NCBI GenBank assembly: GCA_964353875.1
Contig: CAYGXU010000060.1
Span: 1-18,918, forward strand
Direction of reading: 5' to 3'
Source of the DNA: MGNI01 sp964353875
GTDB lineage: Bacteria > Chloroflexota > Anaerolineae > Anaerolineales > E44-bin32
Length of the DNA: 18,918 nt
The notes under the pieces are model-generated. The model was not told where the DNA came from. It saw only the letters and a list, made by a program, of their open reading frames with translations, and searched no databases. Shown here piece by piece: positions 15,841 to 18,918 of the stretch. The first letter of the stretch is position 1; every line of letters begins with the position of its first letter. Made by a program: the position numbers and the translations under genes.

Positions 15841-16035
15841 GTGGTGGCTAGCGGGGGCGGAAGCGGTGATCTCTCAGGGGCGGTCCTTTCTGAACACGAT
15901 CGCCATCTGATGATTGTGGATCATCCTCCCGTTGGGATATCTGACGCTGCTGGTGCAGGGGGTCCTCGTGCACCCGCCGACGCCGGCGACCCCGCAGCAG
16001 ATGATCCATACCATTCGAGCGAGGGGTCGGGATGA
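15841..16035 (+). CDS. uncertain small ORF, first of an overlapping series
   Basis: A GTG-initiated frame of 64 residues, rich in Gly, Ala, Asp and Pro, without a motif or a clear ribosome binding site. Its stop overlaps the next ATG as ATGA (16032). A competing frame (15914-16051) encodes a hydrophobic stretch, LWIILPLGYLTLLVQGVLV, preceded by two in-frame stops, and may be the more natural product. Only one of the two can be the main coding frame. Confidence 0.2.
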   Translation: MVASGGGSGDLSGAVLSEHDRHLMIVDHPPVGISDAAGAGGPRAPADAGDPAADDPYHSSEGSG

Positions 16036-16172
16036 GGAGCGGGGAGCATGACTTATGTTCTTTACATCACGAAGGGCCAGATGAGGGGCCAGACGAAAGG
16101 CCAGAGGGGGCCTGGGCTATCGGGACAGCTTATGTGCCAGGCGAGGGGCCGGATGGGAGCGGGGGAACGTGA
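16032..16172 (+). CDS. uncertain 46-residue ORF with acidic Gly/Pro repeats
   Basis: ATG follows GAGGGGTCGGG. The product is acidic and low in complexity, with EGPDEGPDERPEG encoded by a 12-bp tandem repeat and a related EGPDG near the end. Its TGA overlaps the following GTG as GTGA. An alternative frame from the ATG at 16048 covers the same repeat as a basic KGQMRGQTKGQR tract. Function is unknown. Confidence 0.3.
   Translation: MRSGEHDLCSLHHEGPDEGPDERPEGAWAIGTAYVPGEGPDGSGGT
16072..16107 (+). repeat. 12-bp tandem repeat, three copies
   Basis: AAGGGCCAGATG, AGGGGCCAGACG and AAAGGCCAGAGG follow one another exactly. A fourth diverged relative, AGGCGAGGGGCCGGATG, appears about 35 bases later. 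The period is a multiple of three, so any frame through it gives a four-residue protein repeat. Confidence 0.7.
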
Positions 16173-16309
16173 GTCTGCTACAGATCCTGGACAATGGTTT
16201 GGAGATCGAAGGTGATCATATCCGCCATGCCTGGCTGCGCATAGCCACAAATTCTCAACAAACCTACCAGCTTGCTACTTACCGAAGACTTGTCCAACCT
16301 TCCAGATGA
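16169..16309 (+). CDS. 46-residue hypothetical protein
   Basis: GTG start with GGGAGCGGGGGAAC immediately upstream, overlapping the preceding stop as GTGA. The product begins MSLLQILDNGLEIEGDHIRH and ends TYRRLVQPSR; its residue balance looks like a real small protein rather than a shadow. No family is recognised. The stop again overlaps an ATG (ATGA at 16306), although that next frame is only 15 codons long. Confidence 0.4.
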   Translation: MSLLQILDNGLEIEGDHIRHAWLRIATNSQQTYQLATYRRLVQPSR

Positions 16310-16384
16310 TATTGATCAAACTTCATTATGTAATCAAATGGATTCAATTTTAGGACACTTGGCTAGTAAAATATTCGCAGCATT

Positions 16385-16480
16385 ATGATTCGATGGTCGC
16401 TTGGTGACCAACGAAATCGAGGCCAAATGGAGGAGCTCCGCGCAGAGGTGAAATGGTTTCCGCTGGTCGAAAAACAATAA
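16385..16480 (+). CDS. 31-residue ORF before the SSB fragment
   Basis: The ATG overlaps the stop of a preceding short frame as ATGA. The peptide ends MEELRAEVKWFPLVEKQ. It terminates 17 bases before the next ATG, and the intervening GGAGGGGGAG serves that gene. It may be the 3' end of a decayed gene. Confidence 0.2.
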   Translation: MIRWSLGDQRNRGQMEELRAEVKWFPLVEKQ

Positions 16481-16497
16481 GAAACGGAGGGGGAGCG

Positions 16498-16695
16498 ATG
16501 GCAAAGGAAGAGAAATTTCACGTGAACTCGGTAGATATCGAGGGATTGATCACCAAAGTCTGGGATCGCGGCAGCGATGTCTTTGCGCGCCTGGCGGTCT
16601 ATGACGAACAGGCCGAGGAGTTGGAGCCGGGGAAGGGTGGGGAGGGTGGCCACCTATGTGGTGGCGAAGACGATGGTGAGGTTTTCGAAGTGAAG
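16498..16695 (+). pseudogene. frameshifted, truncated SSB-like (OB-fold) fragment
   Basis: ATG follows a very strong GGAGGGGGAGCG. The frame begins MAKEEKFHVNSVDIEGLITKVWDRG and continues FARLAVYDEQAEEL, which has the layout of the first strands of a single-stranded DNA-binding protein. In a run of Gs near 16635-16645 the plausible coding frame shifts: the new frame reads GRVATYVVAKTMVRFSK and stops at 16693-16695, resembling the next OB-fold strand. The unshifted frame instead runs on with unlikely composition to 16926. Only about half an SSB domain remains. The family call is by pattern and moderate. Confidence 0.5.
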
Positions 16696-16750
16696 AAATT
16701 TCCCTCCCCAGGATATTGCCTTTATCCACGATATGGGGAGATGTTGAACA

Positions 16751-16834
16751 ATGACCATGGACTTGCGTTACCTCGGACTGCACCATCGCTATCGGTGTGC
16801 ACAATGCCAGACGAAAGACATGCCTATTGTTTAA
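16751..16834 (+). CDS. 27-codon ORF with a CxxC motif
   Basis: Opens MTMDLRYLGLHHRYRCAQCQ with GGGAG about 12 bases upstream. The Cys pair and the His/Arg/Tyr-rich approach could be half of a zinc ribbon, as in some transposases, so this may be a gene fragment. The rest of 16696-16868 shows nothing else convincing. Confidence 0.2.
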   Translation: MTMDLRYLGLHHRYRCAQCQTKDMPIV

Positions 16835-16868
16835 CCCGGTTGATTGTGCTGCCCTTTATGCTTTGCGC

Positions 16869-17123
16869 TCACCCTTTTCTGTGTGCCTCCATATATGTCC
16901 TGAGGACAGCATTTATTCGCGTTTGATAGCCTTTTCCGAAACCCCTGAACCAAGCTAGTATGTCGTGGTCAAGGCGCAGGGTTATCAGCTCCTTTGGCCG
17001 GGGCAAACGCACTTCAGCATTGGAGAAGAATTCAGCGTCCAATGGTGGAATATCGGATGTGTCTATCTCCGCGTCCGACATACTGTCAATTCGTTGCCAA
17101 TCAGTTCTTGAAAGTTTTTTCAT
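16869..17123 (-). CDS. brnA: BrnA-family antitoxin
   Basis: An 84-residue cytoplasmic DNA-binding antitoxin that neutralises BrnT and normally represses the pair's promoter. I chose the ATG at 17123 (MKKLSRTDW) because GGGAAG lies just upstream; an ATG at 17138 adds five residues. The N-terminal half is a linker that contacts the toxin. The C-terminal part, KELITLRLDHDILAWFRGFG then KGYQTRINAVLRTYMEAHR, is the conserved BrnA ribbon-helix-helix region. The start lies inside the toxin's 3' end, so translation is coupled and the usual toxin-first order is kept. Both genes look intact. Confidence 0.9.
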   Translation of the reverse strand: MKKLSRTDWQRIDSMSDAEIDTSDIPPLDAEFFSNAEVRLPRPKELITLRLDHDILAWFRGFGKGYQTRINAVLRTYMEAHRKG

Positions 17124-17382
17124 ATTCTTCCCGTTCATATTTCAGCGCTTTACGGAGAGAAATGATCCGGATTGTCTCTCCCTCGCCCTTTTCTATATAA
17201 ACCACGACAACCACTCTGTTTTGAATGAGGCCTATTCCCACCCAACGGTCTTCGCCATACTCGTTGCGAGTGTCCAAGCGGACCAGCATGGGACCATCAA
17301 AGATTTCAGGGGCGTCAGCGAAGTCAAGACCGTGTTTGTGAATATTGCTCTTGTTTTTTCGCTGGTCCCACTCAAATTTCAT
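17101..17382 (-). CDS. brnT: BrnT-family ribonuclease toxin
   Basis: A 93-residue RelE-like toxin of the type II BrnTA system; family members cut RNA and arrest growth under stress. Family marks are MKFEWDQRKNKSNIHKHGLDF at the start, RWVGIGLIQNRVVVVVYIEK for the central strands and IRIISLRKALKYEREEYE at the end. The start at 17382 was preferred over an in-frame GTG at 17418 because the family begins with this MKFEWD-type motif. There is no ribosome binding site before this ATG, and a TATAAT sequence overlaps it. The pair lies among gene fragments and inverted repeats, as expected for a mobile or accessory region. Confidence 0.92.
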   Translation of the reverse strand: MKFEWDQRKNKSNIHKHGLDFADAPEIFDGPMLVRLDTRNEYGEDRWVGIGLIQNRVVVVVYIEKGEGETIRIISLRKALKYEREEYEKTFKN

Positions 17383-17409
17383 TATATAATTGTAACTACA
17401 TTTTGTAAA
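17381..17409 (-). promoter_or_regulatory. promoter/operator region of brnTA
   Basis: On the minus strand, TTTACA (17409-17404, five of six) stands 17 bp from a perfect TATAAT (17386-17381). Inside lies the dyad TACA-TTT-TGTA (17397-17407 on the plus strand) and a direct repeat TTGTAA (17390-17395 and 17403-17408), plausible BrnA contacts. The TATAAT shares bases with the brnT ATG, so transcription from it would start inside the gene. The alternative -10, TACAAT (17396-17391), would give a leaderless message. Confidence 0.45.
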
Positions 17410-17660
17410 TATGTCCACCCAAGCATGGAACGAAAACTGTCACATTTCTAAGGTTCTATTAGTATCCATTGTGGAAATTGGCCTCTTCGGTTTTGGGACC
17501 AGAGCGGGTGTAGCAATTGCTGAGTATGTGACTTTCTTTATAGCGATAGTCCTGATAGCCAACGCGCTTCAGGTCAGGCAAAGCTCGCCATGGATGACGT
17601 GTCGGTTGATCTCAGTTGTGCGATCGCTTGCCATTCTCTCGCCGGTGCTTTCTTCAAGGG

Positions 17661-17846
17661 ATGTCTTTCAAGGCATCGAAAATATCCGAGTGGATGGGAT
17701 ACACTCACAACTTCGAGATTGTTTCGGCGGGAGGGGGAGTCGAGCCCAACGAGGTGGATGATGCTGAGATAAGGTTCACTTTCCCACCAATAGGAGAAGT
17801 GGATCATATTAATATTACTGTTGAAGGGTTAAAGCAGCTTGAGTAA
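17661..17846 (+). CDS. hypothetical 61-residue protein
   Basis: ATG is preceded closely by CAAGGG. The product begins MSFKASKISEWMGYTHNFEI and ends HINITVEGLKQLE, with a natural mix of residues and an alternating pattern suggesting beta strands (IRFTFPPIGEV, HINITVEG). In-frame sequence extends upstream to a GTG at 17616, so the start is uncertain. No family is recognised. A competing frame starting at an ATG at 17411 is hydrophobic at first but degenerates in the overlap. Confidence 0.4.
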   Translation: MSFKASKISEWMGYTHNFEIVSAGGGVEPNEVDDAEIRFTFPPIGEVDHINITVEGLKQLE

Positions 17847-17900
17847 GAAGGATAAGGGTCAATAATCATATCTGGCTTGTGAATGTCTGCGATTTACGGC

Positions 17901-17921
17901 AGGGAGGCTGCATGCCTCCTT
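17901..17921 (+). terminator. possible terminator hairpin
   Basis: GGAGGC and GCCTCC pair around the loop TGCAT, and the stem extends to about 8 bp with a G-U pair and an A-T pair. The bases after it are T-rich but interrupted (TGTTGCGCCTCTTTGTTT). It lies 54 bases after the hypothetical gene at 17661-17846 and may end its transcript. Confidence 0.4.
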
Positions 17922-18050
17922 GTTGCGCCTCTTTGTTTCCGTAGAGAAGTCTAATCCCCGAATGATCGAGTCGGCGAAAATCTAACAGCTTGGGTTCCGT
18001 CCAACGGCTTTCGCCCGATGCGCGTCCTGCAATATCTGCATGACGCGGGT

Positions 18051-18064
18051 GGGGCGATCGCCCC
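18051..18064. repeat. 14-bp perfect palindrome GGGGCGATCGCCCC
   Basis: Self-complementary over all 14 bases and centred on GCGATCGC. Possible roles are a protein-binding dyad or a cruciform-forming site. Only one copy is seen here. Confidence 0.5.
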
Positions 18065-18117
18065 TGAGTGGCGCTGTGCTGCTCCCCTGAATTTCGATTT
18101 CAGCAATGAATATTAGC

Positions 18118-18177
18118 CTTTAGTCAAACGGCCTGGCGGGTCCCTCACGGGGGATCGGCTAGGCCGCTTGATTAAAG
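18118..18177. repeat. long inverted repeat, 17-bp arms
   Basis: CTTTAGTCAAACGGCCT (18118-18134) pairs with AGGCCGCTTGATTAAAG (18161-18177), with one G-U pair and one mismatch. The 26-base centre contains a further weaker pairing of GGTCCC with GGGATC. As RNA it would form a stable two-part stem. It precedes a set of small genes, so it could be a leader structure, a terminator on either strand, or a recombination-related site. Confidence 0.6.
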
Positions 18178-18326
18178 TCGGCCAAAGAAAAGGGGGGTTG
18201 CCGATGACCGGTATCAAGACAAACCAGGAAATCTAGGGAAGGCCATTCCCTATTGGAGGGGAGTGGGATGCGGGTTATGCCCCCACCCGCGCAGGAGTTG
18301 TCCAGGGGCGCTTTACCGCCAGGGGC

Positions 18327-18476
18327 ATGCCCGAGGGTTGGGAGGTCGTGTTCCGACCCTTGAAGGGCGAACCCGAACAAGTCCTGGGCGGTTTTCCGCC
18401 AACGGAGGTAGGTGAGATTCAGGCCAAAAAGCTCGCAGTGGAGGAACTGGAGAAGGTCTGGGCAAGATCAAGATAG
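18327..18476 (+). CDS. hypothetical small protein (49 residues or more)
   Basis: From the ATG at 18327 the product begins MPEGWEVVFRPLKGEPEQ and ends with a charged helix, KKLAVEELEKVWARSR. The same frame is open back to 18237 and already looks coding (WDAGYAP, VQGRFTARG), but has no upstream start. A well-placed GGAGGGG and ATG at 18268 lie in a different frame, so the true gene may begin there with a frameshift between. The next gene starts a few bases after the stop. Function is unknown. Confidence 0.45.
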   Translation: MPEGWEVVFRPLKGEPEQVLGGFPPTEVGEIQAKKLAVEELEKVWARSR

Positions 18477-18515
18477 GAGATCATGCCCCTCGGGGCAAAA
18501 AAATGGAGGAAAGCC

Positions 18516-18821
18516 ATGTGCAATACAAGTCGAACCTTTGTCGTGGGCGACAACCAGAGGGAGTCACTCGACAGGGTGGTGGACACCCTGGTGGAGGCGA
18601 GGGAGCTGCAACAGATATGCCTGGCGCCCTCCATCTCACAGGCAACCCACCTGCTCGTCATCGCGCAGAATGACACCGAGGTCCAGGACGCGCTCTGGCA
18701 AAAACCAGGGCGGGGAGGTCTTTCCGATCTGCCTGTAGTTGTGCTTTTCACAGACTACATGGACGTTTGGGAGATCTCCCTGACCATAGCAATGGGAGAG
18801 GAGGTGAGCCATGCCGTTTGA
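18516..18821 (+). CDS. hypothetical protein, 101 residues
   Basis: The ATG at 18516 is preceded by TGGAGGAAAGCC, a strong ribosome binding site; an in-frame ATG at 18483 has AGGAGAT upstream and would add 11 residues. The protein begins MCNTSRTFVVGDNQRESLDR, is mostly helical in appearance (VVDTLVEARELQQI), then has a beta-like DLPVVVLFTDYMDVWEI. No family is recognised. The stop overlaps the next ATG by 11 bases, so the two are co-translated, and the gene belongs to the cluster of small genes at the right edge. Confidence 0.6.
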   Translation: MCNTSRTFVVGDNQRESLDRVVDTLVEARELQQICLAPSISQATHLLVIAQNDTEVQDALWQKPGRGGLSDLPVVVLFTDYMDVWEISLTIAMGEEVSHAV

Positions 18822-18918
18822 GGGCTTCATCTGCGAGGTGAGCGGGGAAGTTGTAACCCCGCAGCACTGCCTCGAATGTGCACGAGGTGGAGCGCCGGGC
18901 TGCCCGATGACTGCGCCG
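18811..18918 (+). CDS. partial Cys-rich protein running off the window
   Basis: ATG at 18811 is preceded by GGAGAGGAGGTGAGCC, an excellent ribosome binding site, and overlaps the previous gene's end. The visible 36 residues begin MPFEGFICEVSGEVVTPQHC and contain C-x11-C-x2-C-x7-C, a likely zinc or iron-sulfur knuckle (CLECARGGAPGC). I have a vague recollection of such N-termini on PD-(D/E)XK or Cas4-like nucleases in this type of genome, but nothing visible here proves it. Confidence 0.5.
   Translation, partial: MPFEGFICEVSGEVVTPQHCLECARGGAPGCPMTAP

Larger units (their letters stand above)
17847..18233. other. gene-poor stretch with three inverted repeats
   Basis: About 390 bases with no credible ORF. 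It contains the hairpin at 17901-17921, the 14-bp palindrome at 18051-18064 and the long stem at 18118-18177. The dense secondary structure suggests a regulatory, recombination or non-coding RNA role rather than random spacer, but no RNA family is recognised. Confidence 0.5.

Noticed and set aside
17411..17761. 116-residue ORF divergent from brnT, hydrophobic at the start
   Set aside because: No ribosome binding site, its second half overlaps a better frame at 17661-17846, and the C-terminal composition (GGRGSRAQRGG) looks like shadow translation.
18118..18177. Long inverted repeat as an integron attC site
   Set aside because: The integrase remnant made this tempting, but the arms lack recognisable RYYYAAC and GTTRRRY core motifs at their ends, and no repeated cassette pattern is seen.
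1..18918. tRNA, rRNA or CRISPR arrays
   Set aside because: I saw no cloverleaf-like sequence with CCA end, no rRNA signature and no regularly spaced direct repeats on reading both strands; a tRNAscan or CRISPR-finder run was not possible.

Overview
The window looks like a piece of an anaerobic bacterial chromosome, quite possibly Chloroflexota (Anaerolineae-like). The pointers are a tungstopterin aldehyde oxidoreductase, a hopanoid-associated-type epimerase homologue, and a short dispersed repeat (TTCGCTTCGCTCAGGACA) that I associate with that phylum. The lineage is inferred from gene style and is not proven by any marker gene.

Layout. (i) 1-1320 holds an edge region with small uncertain ORFs, one probable exported or membrane-anchored protein (589-1173) and a promoter. 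(ii) 1377-12887 is a compact, co-directional seven-gene operon: a GntR/HutC regulator; a 1292-residue four-module protein (FGGY kinase, D-2-hydroxyacid dehydrogenase, SCP2-like domain, class II aldolase); an AOR-family oxidoreductase; an MFS sugar-type transporter; a class III aminotransferase; a membrane M28 peptidase; and an HpnA-like epimerase. Gaps are at most about 50 bases, two junctions overlap as ATGA, and a perfect 11-bp hairpin follows the last gene. A TGTATATACA palindrome matching the GntR-type operator consensus abuts a -10 box upstream of the regulator. (iii) 12888-13825 is a decayed region containing a broken RNase H1 gene. (iv) 13826-15268 (minus) encodes a Tat-exported sulfatase with its own likely promoter. 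(v) 15410-18918 is an accessory region. It has the C-terminal remnant of an integron-type tyrosine recombinase interrupted by a short repeat, a series of very small overlapping ORFs, a frameshifted SSB-like fragment, an intact BrnT/BrnA toxin-antitoxin pair, large inverted repeats, and a set of small genes running off the right edge.

Working model for the operon (inference). The MFS protein imports a sugar-like or hydroxy-carbonyl substrate. The kinase, dehydrogenase and aldolase modules phosphorylate, oxidise or reduce, and cleave it. AOR oxidises a resulting aldehyde with ferredoxin as acceptor, and the aminotransferase and epimerase handle carbonyl or sugar intermediates. The regulator probably senses a pathway intermediate and represses its own operon. 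Having three catalytic modules of an apparent sugar-phosphate pathway on one chain, with a lipid-carrier-type SCP2 domain between two of them, is the most unusual feature of the window.
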